Positions 1-7,336 of a stretch of 64,000 nt of DNA are shown piece by piece. The translations under genes were made by a program, and so were the position numbers. The stretch is from Winogradskya humida (lineage in GTDB: Bacteria; Actinomycetota; Actinomycetes; Mycobacteriales; Micromonosporaceae), in assembly GCF_016862215.1 (NCBI RefSeq), contig NZ_BOMN01000021.1:1-64000 (forward strand). The letters are read 5' to 3'. Under the pieces are notes generated by a model that was not told where the DNA came from, did not search any database, and saw only the letters and a list, made by a program, of their open reading frames with translations. How positions within the stretch are numbered: the stretch's first letter is position 1; each line of letters starts with the position of its first letter.

Positions 1-92
1 GGGGCGCTGGGGCGCTGGGGCGCTGGGGCGCTGGGGCGCTGGGGCGCTGGGGCGCTGGGGCGCTGGGGCGCTGGGGCGCTGGGGCGCTGGGG
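1..92. repeat. 8-bp tandem repeat, about 11 copies, at window edge
   Basis: The unit GGGGCGCT is repeated head to tail from the first base, with a last partial copy before GGGGTCTC. The array runs off the left edge, so its full length is unknown. Eight is not a multiple of three, so any reading frame cycles through all three phases every 24 nt. If translated on the minus strand it would give a Pro/Ala/Gln-rich tract. No start codon or ribosome site ties it to a gene inside the window. Confidence 0.95.
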
Positions 93-384
93 TCTCGAGC
101 GCCCGAGCCGTTGCGGGCATGACTCCTGCCACTGTCGCGCATGCCGCCACAGCGACTGGCCGTCACCGCTGCGTTCGCCTCGTTATGCGAGTGGTGGCGC
201 CCATCCTATTGCCTTGCAGGCGACTGATATTCCCATTCCAATAGCTGGTCCGGCACGGCAAAGAATTGCGAGTAATAGTATCGCCGAATCGATTGGTGTC
301 GACCCTCGTGTTACTCAGCTCACGTTTTTCATCTTTGGCATGATCAAATATGGATCGGGGTGGAACGATCATGCTGAGAGGTAG
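93..384. other. Intergenic stretch with no gene seen
   Basis: About 290 bases between the edge repeat and the promoter of the gene at 398. Base composition is clearly less GC-rich than the rest, especially 215-370, as expected for a non-coding region. I see no credible coding frame, tRNA or strong hairpin. Confidence 0.5.
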
Positions 385-390
385 GACAAT
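385..390 (+). promoter_or_regulatory. -10-like element of a leaderless gene at 398
   Basis: GACAAT is followed by exactly 7 nt and then ATG at 398. The same spacing recurs at about ten other genes in the window. Transcription would therefore begin at or next to the start codon, which fits the lack of a Shine-Dalgarno sequence. Confidence 0.45.
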
Positions 391-397
391 GTGACGC

Positions 398-1672
398 ATG
401 GGGCAGTTGCAGATCTTCACCCCGGCCCAGGTGTCGGCAATGCGCGACCGAACGCGGTCCCGCAACTATTCACCCGCCCGAGAAGCCTTTCGCCGCGACC
501 ATGAATACCGCCGCGCCTGGGGCAAATACCGCCTGCACGTCCAACGCCTCCTCGAACTACGCGCCGCCCAAGGAAACCCCACCCTCCACGCCGCCAGCGG
601 CATCCCCTGGGACGACATCCTCGCCACCGTCACACCCCCACCACCGCAGCGCCCAGCACCCGCGCCCGCACCGTCACAAGCCGCAGCCGCCCCCGCACCG
701 TCACAAGCCGCAGCCGCGCCCGCACCGTCACAAGCCGCAGCCGCAGCCCGAACCGCAGCCGCAGCCCGAACCGCAAGCGCAGTCCGAATCGCAGCCTTAC
801 CCCGAATGCCAGAGCCTGTTCGGGCGGTCCGGGCCTCGCATCCTCCATGGTCGTCGTCATCGCAGTGGGAGACGCCGACACCTACGCAAGCGCCTGCCTC
901 TGCGATGTCAGGCTCGGCGGCGGTGCGGGCGCTCCGAACCCCGCCCTCTCCACGGTCGGCATCGAGCCAGGGGCCGTCAGAGCCCAACCCGGCGCCCGCA
1001 TCACTTCGAACGTCAACTCCAGCACCAGTGCTAAGGCCAGCGGTGATGGCGGCAGCGTTATCGATTCCCGCCTCATCGCCAGCGCCAAAACTCCCGCAGC
1101 CGCAGCCGCAGCCGCAGCCGCAGCCGCAGCCGCAGCCGCAGCCGGCACGCCTCCGACCTCCAGCGTCGAGTAGGCGGAAGATCTTTAGCCTGACTCTGGT
1201 ACTTCCATCCGCGCGGCCCGAACCGCGGCGGCGAACCCTGAGAGGGACGCCGGCAACCCCGCGGCCGCTGCTCGTGGAGCACCTGTTGCTGCCTGCGGTA
1301 CGGCGTGAACCGAGTAGGAAGTTGCAGCTACCGGGAGCAGTGGAGTCGGCATCCGAGGCCTCGACACCCTCGCGCGGTGGGAGCTGCGGCACTCGGATTC
1401 GGCTTGCGGGGCATGGTGCCTGCGGGGTGGGTGCAGAGCGCGCCGAGGTGAGAAACCGATGCCGGAGAACTGCGGGGGCGGGCCGAGGCGGATTTCTGCG
1501 ATTGTGCCTGTCGCTTTTGCGGAGCCGTTCTCGGGACGCGGGAAATTTAGAGTTTGGCAAAGCGGGGAGAACGCTTCTGTCGATTGGGACGTTCTTGTGG
1601 ATTGGGGAATTCGATTTGCCGCTGTGTTCATTTGAATTGTGGAATGATTTTGGTGGAAGACGGCCGCCCTGA
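398..1672 (+). CDS. Unrecognised protein: short N-terminal domain plus low-complexity tail
   Basis: The first 80 or so residues look like genuine coding sequence: good third-position GC, and a charged Arg-rich segment (AMRDRTRSRNYSPAREAFRR) with several aromatic residues. From residue about 85 the protein becomes Pro/Ala/Gln repeats: three copies of PAPSQAAAA, an Arg-Thr-Ala tract, then eight Pro-Gln pairs. The last 170 residues (after about 1170) lose codon bias, so the true end may lie upstream and the rest may be a repeat-induced frame change. The start is supported by a -10-like hexamer 7 nt upstream. No catalytic motif is visible. From memory, this N-terminal pattern resembles hypothetical proteins of Actinoplanes, but I cannot verify that. 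Confidence 0.5.
   Translation: MGQLQIFTPAQVSAMRDRTRSRNYSPAREAFRRDHEYRRAWGKYRLHVQRLLELRAAQGNPTLHAASGIPWDDILATVTPPPPQRPAPAPAPSQAAAAPAPSQAAAAPAPSQAAAAARTAAAARTASAVRIAALPRMPEPVRAVRASHPPWSSSSQWETPTPTQAPASAMSGSAAVRALRTPPSPRSASSQGPSEPNPAPASLRTSTPAPVLRPAVMAAALSIPASSPAPKLPQPQPQPQPQPQPQPQPARLRPPASSRRKIFSLTLVLPSARPEPRRRTLRGTPATPRPLLVEHLLLPAVRREPSRKLQLPGAVESASEASTPSRGGSCGTRIRLAGHGACGVGAERAEVRNRCRRTAGAGRGGFLRLCLSLLRSRSRDAGNLEFGKAGRTLLSIGTFLWIGEFDLPLCSFELWNDFGGRRPP
665..745 (+). repeat. 27-bp tandem repeat, three copies, in coding sequence
   Basis: Units at 665-691, 692-718 and 719-745 differ only at the last base. Each encodes nine residues (PAPSQAAAA) in the 398 frame, so copy-number change would keep the frame. 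A degenerate CAGCCCGAACCG-type continuation follows to about 800. Confidence 0.9.
1097..1144 (+). repeat. Hexanucleotide repeat, eight copies
   Basis: CAGCCG is repeated eight times without a mismatch, giving a Pro-Gln run in the 398 frame. The hexamer keeps the frame, so length variation would only change the linker length. Confidence 0.95.
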
Positions 1673-1956
1673 TGTTCATAGGTAAATCTTTGCGCTGCCG
1701 TTATGGATGGCCGGGCGGTGGTGCTGGTTTTCCATATTTCGGCGGACATGGGGGGTTGGTCAGTCGAATTATGCTGCCTGCTGCGTGGGAAAGGGCGCCT
1801 GCACGGGGATAGGGGTGCCTGCGAAGGGAAGTACATCCGTGTGGGGAAGGGAGAGCCTACGCAGGAATGGCGCCCGTGCAGGCGAACGGCGTCCGCGGTA
1901 CTTCGCCGGCCCGCCTTGCGTCTGACTACCTGGGCCGGGGCGGCCAGGTGGCCCGA

Positions 1957-2064
1957 GTTGCGCGGGTGGCCAGGGTTGCGCGGGTGGCCAGGGTTGCGCG
2001 GGTGGCCAGGGTTGCGCGGGTGGCCAGGGTTGCGCGGGTGGCCAGGGTTGCGCAGGCGGCCAGG
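1957..2064. repeat. 18-bp tandem repeat, five exact copies plus one degenerate
   Basis: The unit GTTGCGCGGGTGGCCAGG occurs at 1957, 1975, 1993, 2011 and 2029, with a variant copy at 2047. There are no spacers, so it is a simple tandem array and not a CRISPR. The core resembles the unrelated 18-bp array inside the gene at 44927-48226. Confidence 0.95.
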
Positions 2065-2208
2065 GGTGGCTCGGGGTGGCCAGTCGTGCGCGGGGCTCGG
2101 TGGAGGTGTGGGGCTTTGTGTGAGGCGGAGCTCGGCCGGGCGGATGCGGCCCGGCCGAGGGGTGGGAACACACGGGGAGTGGCGCGGGACCGGGGATGGG
2201 GGCGCAGA

Positions 2209-2274
2209 GCGAGGGATGTGGGGGCGTAGAGCGAGGGATGTGGGGGCGTAGAGCGAGGGATGTGGGGGCGCAGG
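2209..2274. repeat. 22-bp tandem repeat, three copies
   Basis: Units at 2209, 2231 and 2253 share the core GAGGGATGTGGGGGCG. The third copy diverges at its end and runs into further G-rich sequence before the desulfurase stop codon. Because 22 is not a multiple of three, it is unlikely to be coding. Confidence 0.9.
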
Positions 2275-2314
2275 GTGGGGGATCGGGCGCAGGGTGGGGG
2301 GGAGGGGTGCGGGG

Positions 2315-3553
2315 TTAGGGGTGGGTGAGGGTGGAGAGGGCTGTGAGGAGGCGGTGGATGTGGTCGTCGGGGGTGCCTAGGCCGAAGCTGATTCGGAGGA
2401 GGCTTTCGGAGAAGCCGCAGGCTGCTGTGTGGGTGGTGCCGGTGAGGCGGCGGGTGAGGGGGTGGGCGCAGAACTGGCCTGCCCGGACGCCGATGCCGTG
2501 GTTGGTGGAGAGGGTGTTGGCTACTGCGGCGGGGTCGTGGGTGGCGAAGGCTAGGGAGGTGATGCCTACGCGGGGGTGGTCGGGGCCGAAGGTGTTGACT
2601 TCGAGGAGGCCGGGGAGGGGGAGTAGGCCGGAGCGGAGCCAGTTGAGGAGTTCTTGTTCGCGGTGGTGGAGGGCGGTGCGGTCGGTGCGGAGGAGTGCTG
2701 CGCAGGCGGCGGCGAGGGCTACGGCGCCGATGAGGTTGGGGGTGCCGGCTTCGTGGCGGGCGGGGCCGGTGGTCCAGGTGACGTCGCCGGGGGTTTCGCC
2801 TACCGTCGCGCTGGCGCCGCCGCCGGCCAGGTAGGGGGGTGCGGCGTCGAGCCAGTCGGCGCGGCCGGCCAGGACGCCGGTGCCGAAGGGGGCGTAGAGC
2901 TTGTGGCCGGAGAAGGCCAGGTAGTCGGCGCCGAGATCGGCGAGGCTGATGGGGGCGTGCGGGGCGAGCTGGGCGGCGTCGACCACTACCCGGGCGCCGG
3001 CGGCGTGGGCGGCGTCGGCGATGCGGCGGACCGGCCAGATCTCGCCGGTGACGTTGCTCGCGGCGGTCACCGCGACAAGGACGGAGCCCTTGACCGTACG
3101 CAGGGCGGCGCGCACGGCTTCGACGGCGTCGTCCGGGGTGGCGGGGACCGGGAGGCGGAGCTGGTTCGGCCAGGGGAGGAGGTTGGCGTGGTGCTCGGTC
3201 TCGAAGACGATGGTGGTGGTGCCTTCGGGGAGGGTGCGGGCTAGCAGGTTGAGCGCGTCCGTGGTGTTGCGGGTGAAGATGACCTCGTCGCCGGGGCGGG
3301 CGCCGACGAATTCGGCGACCAGGTCGCGGGCCCGTTCGTACTCCAGCGTCGAGGTCTGTGCGCGGAGTCCGGTGCCGCGGTGGACGCTGCCGGCGTACGG
3401 AAGGATGGCAGTGACCGCGTCGGAGGCCGCGCGGATGCTGGGGGCCGAGGCCGCGTAGTCGAGGTGGGCGAACCCGACCACCTCGCCGGAGGGCAGGGTG
3501 GTGGTGAGGTCTGCGCCCACGATCTCAAGATCGCGCTGAAGGGCAAGAGTCAC
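2315..3553 (-). CDS. SufS/CsdA-like cysteine desulfurase (class V aminotransferase)
   Basis: A 412-residue PLP enzyme of the SufS/CsdA type, expected to take sulfur from cysteine as a persulfide and release alanine. Visible features: DAAQ (Asp192, cofactor ring contact), FSGHK with the Schiff-base Lys218, the HEAGTP segment near residue 270, and RAGQFCAHPL with Cys362 where SufS carries its catalytic cysteine. I chose GTG at 3553, which has GGAG 8 nt upstream. A longer frame back to 3700 would start inside a riboswitch. No SUF partner genes are adjacent, so it is a stand-alone desulfurase or a related lyase. The SAM-IV leader places it under methionine/SAM control. Confidence 0.85.
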   Translation of the reverse strand: MTLALQRDLEIVGADLTTTLPSGEVVGFAHLDYAASAPSIRAASDAVTAILPYAGSVHRGTGLRAQTSTLEYERARDLVAEFVGARPGDEVIFTRNTTDALNLLARTLPEGTTTIVFETEHHANLLPWPNQLRLPVPATPDDAVEAVRAALRTVKGSVLVAVTAASNVTGEIWPVRRIADAAHAAGARVVVDAAQLAPHAPISLADLGADYLAFSGHKLYAPFGTGVLAGRADWLDAAPPYLAGGGASATVGETPGDVTWTTGPARHEAGTPNLIGAVALAAACAALLRTDRTALHHREQELLNWLRSGLLPLPGLLEVNTFGPDHPRVGITSLAFATHDPAAVANTLSTNHGIGVRAGQFCAHPLTRRLTGTTHTAACGFSESLLRISFGLGTPDDHIHRLLTALSTLTHP

Positions 3554-3591
3554 AGGGACAGCTCCGTGGGGTCGGGGTCCCGACTCCCCGG

Positions 3592-3708
3592 GGCCCGCGC
3601 TTGCCCGCACCGGGATCGGCGCAGGCCTGGTCCTCACCCGGGGCACCCCATCGCGAACGCAAGGGTTGCCGGCCAGCAAGCCGGGGCTACGCGCTGGCAC
3701 TCATGACC
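3592..3708 (-). ncRNA. SAM-IV riboswitch
   Basis: Read on the minus strand, the leader opens with GGTCATGAGTGCCAGCG, continues with CCCCGGCTTGCTGGCCGGCA and GGGGTGCCCCGGGTGA, then GGACCAGG, and closes with GCGGGCAAGCGCGGG. This order and wording match the actinobacterial SAM-IV aptamer closely: the P1 pair GGTC/GACC, the P2 arms GCCAGC/GCTGGC and the 3' pseudoknot stem. It lies directly upstream of the desulfurase gene. A hairpin with arms CGGGG/CCCCG at 3573-3590, just before the ribosome site, is a possible expression platform. SAM binding would be expected to lower expression. Confidence 0.93.
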
Positions 3709-3729
3709 GGCTCCGACGTTAACAGACGA

Positions 3730-5019
3730 TCAGCAGGAACGCAGCAACCGGTCCAGCACCCGGGATCCGAACCGCAGCGCGTCGACCGGCACCCGCTCGT
3801 CGACGCCGTGGAACAGCGCGGTGAAGTCGAGCGACGGCGGGAGCTGCAGCGGGGCGAACCCGAAGTGGCGGATGCCGAGGCGGGCGAAGGACTTGGCGTC
3901 CGTACCCGCGGGGAGCATGTAGGGCAGTAGGCGGGACCCGGGGTCCTCGGCGGTGATGGCCGCCGCCATGGCCGCGACCAGGTCCCCGTCGAAGCTGGTC
4001 TGCACGGCTGGCAGGCTGTCCCACTCGACCTCGATGCCGGGCCCGAGCACCGAAGCCAGCTCAGCCCGGAACGCGGCGTCGCGCCCCGGCAGCATGCGCC
4101 CGTCGACGGTGGCCCGGGCGATCGACGGCACCACATTGGACTTGTACCCCGCGTCGACCATCGTCACCGTCGCCGTGTCGCGCAGGGTCGCCTCGATCAG
4201 CCGGGACAGGTGCCCCAGTTTCGCGACCGTGGCCTCGGGGTCGGCGGGGTCGAACGGGAGCCCGGACCCGGCCAGGAATTCCCGCACCGGGTCGGTCAGG
4301 ATCAGCGGGAAACGGTGCCGGTCCAGCCGGTCGAGCGCCGCGGCCAGTTTCGCGATCGGGTTGTCGGTGTGCAGCAGCGACCCGTGCCCGGCGGTGCCCC
4401 GGGCGGCGAGCCGCAACCACATGGACCCTTTTTCGGCAGTCTCCACGAGGTACGCCCGCCGCCCGCCCAGCTCCACCGAGAACCCGCCGACCTCGCTGAT
4501 CGCCTCGGTGACGCCGTCGAAGAGGTCCCGCCTGTGCTCGACGAGCCACTGCGCGCCCACCACACCGCCGGCCTCCTCGTCGGCCAGGAACGCGAAGACC
4601 AGATCCCGGGGAGGTACGACGTCCGTGCGCTTGAAGTGCCGGGCGACCGCGAGCATCATCGCCAGCATCCCCTTCATGTCGACGGCGCCGCGCCCCCACA
4701 CATACCCGTCACGGACCTCCCCGGAGAACGGATGCACCGACCAGTCCGCGGGGTCGGCGGCGACGACGTCGAGGTGACCGTGCACCAGCAACGCCCCGCG
4801 CGCAGGGTCCGCACCATTGAGCCGGACGATCACGTTGCCCCGCCCCCGTGCTCCCGACTCCACGTATTCCACGGAACAACCGACCTCGGCGAGCTTCGCG
4901 GCGACGTACTCGGCCCCGGCCCGTTCGGGACCCGGTCCGCCGTACGTTCCGGGGTTGGTGGTGTCGATGGCGATGAGCTCACTCGCCAGGGTGACGACCT
5001 CGTCCTCAGGTTTTGTCAT
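3730..5019 (-). CDS. M20-family metallopeptidase
   Basis: A 429-residue M20/ArgE/DapE-type di-zinc hydrolase. Visible metal and catalytic motifs: HGHLDVV with His82 and Asp84, GAVDMKG with bridging Asp114, and DEEAG with the general base and metal ligand at 148-149. A dimerisation insert follows (residues about 190-320), with GTAGHGS at its start. Proteins of this length usually remove N-terminal residues or acyl groups from small peptides or amino acids; the substrate cannot be read here. ATG at 5019 lies 7 nt after the ABC-F stop codon, so the two genes are probably co-transcribed and translationally coupled. No signal peptide, so cytoplasmic. Confidence 0.88.
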   Translation of the reverse strand: MTKPEDEVVTLASELIAIDTTNPGTYGGPGPERAGAEYVAAKLAEVGCSVEYVESGARGRGNVIVRLNGADPARGALLVHGHLDVVAADPADWSVHPFSGEVRDGYVWGRGAVDMKGMLAMMLAVARHFKRTDVVPPRDLVFAFLADEEAGGVVGAQWLVEHRRDLFDGVTEAISEVGGFSVELGGRRAYLVETAEKGSMWLRLAARGTAGHGSLLHTDNPIAKLAAALDRLDRHRFPLILTDPVREFLAGSGLPFDPADPEATVAKLGHLSRLIEATLRDTATVTMVDAGYKSNVVPSIARATVDGRMLPGRDAAFRAELASVLGPGIEVEWDSLPAVQTSFDGDLVAAMAAAITAEDPGSRLLPYMLPAGTDAKSFARLGIRHFGFAPLQLPPSLDFTALFHGVDERVPVDALRFGSRVLDRLLRSC

Positions 5020-5026
5020 CCCCGAC

Positions 5027-6493
5027 TCATAGCAGGAGTTGCGGCCAATCCGCGGTTTCGCGGCGCAGCCACCGGTCGTGAGTGGCCAGGACGACCGCCG
5101 CGCCGGTGGTGGCAAGTGCCGCGGTGAGCTCCTCGACCAGGGCCGTCGAGAGGTGGTTCGTCGGCTCGTCGAGCAGCAGCACGTTCGGCTCCCCGGCCAG
5201 CACCGCCGCCAGGTCGATCCGCCGCTGCTGACCCGTCGAGAGCGGGCCGCCGGAAAGCGGGTCGCCGGAAAGCGGGCCGCCAAGGGCGGGTGATTCCTGG
5301 GCCAGGAGGGCGATCCGGGCGGCGGGGTGACACCGCACCGAACCCTCGGTAGGCAGCAGAAGCCGAGCCAGGACGGCGAGCAAGGTGGACTTGCCGGCGC
5401 CGTTGGGGCCGGTGACCACCAGCCGGGAGCCCGCCGGCAGGGTGACGTCGACCGGGGTTTCGAGGCGGCCCCGGACCCGGACTCCGAGGGCCTCCACGAG
5501 GGCCACCCCGGCAGGCGCGGTCAGCGCGGGCATGACGAACCGCGGCGGTGGAGACGGCATGGAAACAGCGCCGGCAGCGAGGGAAGCGGCGCGGCGGTGC
5601 ACCGACCGGACCAGCCCCGGTGCCCGCGTGGCGCGCTGGTGCTTGCCCGTGCCCTTGTCCGGGCGCCAGCCGGTGCTGAGCCGATCCTGCGCCGCCGCAA
5701 GGTCGTCGGCGAGCCGGGCCTGGATTGCCTGTTGCGCGGCGTAGTCGTCCGCCCATGACTGAAGGTAGGCGCTGCGGCCGCGGACGTACCCTGCGTACCC
5801 GTCGCCGTAGGAAACCGGGCGGCCGTCGCGGCTCGGGCCGAGGTCCAGGACCGAGGTCGCCACGTCGGACAGCAGGTCGCGGTCGTGGCTGACCAGCACG
5901 ATCCCGCCCGGCCAGGCGCGCAGCCGGGCGGTGAGGAAGTCCAGGCCCTGCTGGTCGAGGTGGTTGGTGGGTTCGTCGAGCAGCAGGAAGTCGTCGTTCG
6001 CGCCGAGCAGGCACGCCAGGCGCACCCGGTAGCGCTGCCCGACCGACATCGTCTCCAACAGCCGTTCACGGTCGGTAACGGCGCCGAGGGCCTCCAGTGC
6101 GATGTCGACGCGGCGGTCGGCATCCCAGGCGTCGAGCGCGACCGCGGTGTCCAGGGCCGCTTGAAAGGCGGCGCCGGCGCCCGCGATCGTGTCGTCAACG
6201 GCACGAACCGCGGCTCTGGCGGCGGCCAGGTGGATGGAGATCAATCCTTCGACGGTACGCCCGGAGCCCGCCAGCTCCTGCCCGGCGACGCCCAGGCTCC
6301 CGAGCCGGGAGACATCCCCTCGATCGGGGACCAGGTCACCGGACAGCACGTGGAGCAGCGTGCTCTTACCCCGGCCGTTCTCGCCGACGATTCCCCAGCG
6401 GGAGCCGGGTGAGACGGTCAGATCAACGCCCTGCAGGACGGCATGGCCGCCCCGGGCGACATGGACATCGGACATGGTGATCTGCGCGCGCAA
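5027..6493 (-). CDS. ABC-F ATPase, antibiotic-resistance type
   Basis: About 488 residues with two ABC domains and no membrane segment. First Walker A GENGRGKST (residues 37-45), first signature SVGQ, Walker B LLLDEPTNHLD. Second Walker A GPNGAGKST (about 362-370), signature LSTGQ, second LLLDEPTNHL. Between them lies a charged linker (about 245-310), the region that reaches the ribosomal tRNA sites in this family. Known relatives displace macrolides, lincosamides or pleuromutilins from the ribosome, while others act in translation; which applies here is inference. I chose TTG at 6493 because AGGAAGAG sits 7 nt upstream. A GTG at 6532 is an alternative. The leader peptide and hairpin upstream suggest drug-induced expression. 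Confidence 0.85.
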   Translation of the reverse strand: MRAQITMSDVHVARGGHAVLQGVDLTVSPGSRWGIVGENGRGKSTLLHVLSGDLVPDRGDVSRLGSLGVAGQELAGSGRTVEGLISIHLAAARAAVRAVDDTIAGAGAAFQAALDTAVALDAWDADRRVDIALEALGAVTDRERLLETMSVGQRYRVRLACLLGANDDFLLLDEPTNHLDQQGLDFLTARLRAWPGGIVLVSHDRDLLSDVATSVLDLGPSRDGRPVSYGDGYAGYVRGRSAYLQSWADDYAAQQAIQARLADDLAAAQDRLSTGWRPDKGTGKHQRATRAPGLVRSVHRRAASLAAGAVSMPSPPPRFVMPALTAPAGVALVEALGVRVRGRLETPVDVTLPAGSRLVVTGPNGAGKSTLLAVLARLLLPTEGSVRCHPAARIALLAQESPALGGPLSGDPLSGGPLSTGQQRRIDLAAVLAGEPNVLLLDEPTNHLSTALVEELTAALATTGAAVVLATHDRWLRRETADWPQLLL

Positions 6494-6535
6494 GGAACCG
6501 CTCTTCCTGGACTGAAGCCGGGACGGGGACACGGC

Positions 6536-6586
6536 GAACGGCCCGCCGTCTCGACGCGTCAGCAGAACGCGGAGAGCGGGCCGTTC
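6536..6586 (-). terminator. Attenuator-like hairpin in the ABC-F leader
   Basis: Two perfect 11-bp arms, GAACGGCCCGC (6576-6586 read on the minus strand) and GCGGGCCGTTC (6536-6546), enclose a 29-nt loop that can form a second stem, CGCGT/ACGCG. The hairpin begins 10 nt after the leader-peptide stop and ends about 40 nt before the ABC-F start. No U-tract follows, so it could act as a GC-rich terminator or by hiding the ribosome site. Confidence 0.75.
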
Positions 6587-6595
6587 AGGGTCCCG

Positions 6596-6619
6596 TCACA
6601 GGAAGTAGTAGTGCCTCAC
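6596..6619 (-). CDS. Seven-residue leader peptide upstream of ABC-F
   Basis: GTG at 6619 opens a seven-codon frame, MRHYYFL, ending in TGA. A -10-like TATCGT lies exactly 7 nt upstream, so the mRNA should begin at this GTG and the first ribosomes should translate it. Short upstream ORFs of this kind, rich in aromatic or basic residues, precede several ABC-F and Erm resistance genes, where a drug-stalled ribosome prevents formation of the downstream hairpin. Its real translation is inferred. Confidence 0.65.
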   Translation of the reverse strand: MRHYYFL

Positions 6620-6626
6620 CCGGCCG

Positions 6627-6632
6627 ACGATA
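6627..6632 (-). promoter_or_regulatory. -10-like element of the ABC-F leader transcript
   Basis: TATCGT on the minus strand with a 7-nt gap to the leader-peptide GTG. It lies 24 bp beyond the carbonic anhydrase stop codon, giving the ABC-F/M20 pair its own promoter. Confidence 0.5.
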
Positions 6633-6656
6633 GCCGTGGTGGCCGGGCACCGCAGC

Positions 6657-7148
6657 TCATTTCACCTCGCTGAGCCGGCCCGTCCGGACGTCGTAGACGA
6701 AGCCGCGGACGGAGTCCTTGACCGGGATGAACGGGTCGAGGCGGATGCGTTCGAGGGACTGGCGGACGTCGGTCTCGAGGTCGGTGAACGCCTCGGCGGC
6801 CCAGGAGGGTTTGACGCCGACGTCGCGGCGGATGGATTCCTTGAACTCGTCGTCGGTGAAGGTCAGCATGCCGCAGTCGGTGTGGTGGATGAGGACGATC
6901 TCGGTGGTGCCGAGCAGGCGCTGGCTGATGGCGAGGCTGCGGAGCTGGTCGGCGGTGATGACGCCGCCGGCGTTGCGGATGACGTGGGCGTCGCCCTCGG
7001 CGAGGCCGAGCAGCCCGTACACGTTGAGGCGGGCGTCCATGCAGGCGACCACCGCGATGCGGCGGGCGGGTGGCAGCGGCAGGCCGCCCTTGTCGAAGGT
7101 GGCGGCGTAGCGCTCGGCGTTGGCGAGCAGTTCATCGGTGACAGTCAT
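6657..7148 (-). CDS. Beta-class carbonic anhydrase
   Basis: A 163-residue zinc enzyme interconverting CO2 and bicarbonate. The beta-class signature is complete: Cys36-x-Asp38-x-Arg40 (CMDAR), and HTDCG supplying His89 and Cys92 as the remaining zinc ligands. RNAGG at 58-62 is the usual family motif. The size matches the short mycobacterial type rather than the longer plant-like forms. It is divergent from the sulfonate operon. ATG at 7148 is preceded by TAGGGT with an 8-nt gap. Cytoplasmic, no signal peptide. Confidence 0.93.
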   Translation of the reverse strand: MTVTDELLANAERYAATFDKGGLPLPPARRIAVVACMDARLNVYGLLGLAEGDAHVIRNAGGVITADQLRSLAISQRLLGTTEIVLIHHTDCGMLTFTDDEFKESIRRDVGVKPSWAAEAFTDLETDVRQSLERIRLDPFIPVKDSVRGFVYDVRTGRLSEVK

Positions 7149-7156
7149 GCCGCCGG

Positions 7157-7162
7157 ACCCTA
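7157..7162 (-). promoter_or_regulatory. -10-like element of the carbonic anhydrase gene
   Basis: TAGGGT on the minus strand, 8 nt before ATG at 7148. No ribosome site is visible, consistent with a leaderless mRNA. Confidence 0.4.
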
Positions 7163-7248
7163 TGCCCGATCGCCGTCCTGCGTGGAGATGCGAGCGGTAA
7201 ACACCCGTAAGAGGCCCAGAGAGCGGGACGGACGGCGTTCCGTGATTG

Positions 7249-7273
7249 CCTAAATACCGATGGGCAGGGTAGG
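7249..7273 (+). promoter_or_regulatory. Possible operator upstream of the sulfonate operon
   Basis: An imperfect dyad with outer arms CCTA (7249-7252) and TAGG (7270-7273) and inner TACC/GGTA at 7255-7258 and 7268-7271. It sits about 65 bp before the operon start in an otherwise featureless promoter region. The regulator is not encoded nearby. Confidence 0.35.
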
Positions 7274-7336
7274 AAATGGGGGCGGCATCCGATAGATGTC
7301 CATGATCGAGGCCTGTGGTCCGAGAAGGAGTGTCCC

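Larger units (their letters stand above)
1673..2314. other. Gene-poor region rich in tandem repeats
   Basis: About 640 bases between the protein at 398 and the convergent desulfurase gene. It holds the 18-bp and 22-bp repeat arrays listed separately. Long open frames exist on both strands, but only because G-rich repeats lack stops. None has a plausible start site or protein-like composition, so I call no gene. Confidence 0.6.

Noticed and set aside
466..1836. Long minus-strand open frame with Gly/Cys repeats
   Set aside because: It is the antisense of the plus-strand protein and repeat tracts. It has no start site and its composition (alternating Cys-Gly) comes from the CAGCCG repeat.
1957..2064. 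18-bp repeats as a CRISPR array
   Set aside because: Units abut with no spacers and no cas genes are present.
3554..3700. N-terminal extension of the desulfurase to 3700
   Set aside because: This stretch is the SAM-IV aptamer and its platform. The family start aligns with GTG at 3553, which has a ribosome site.
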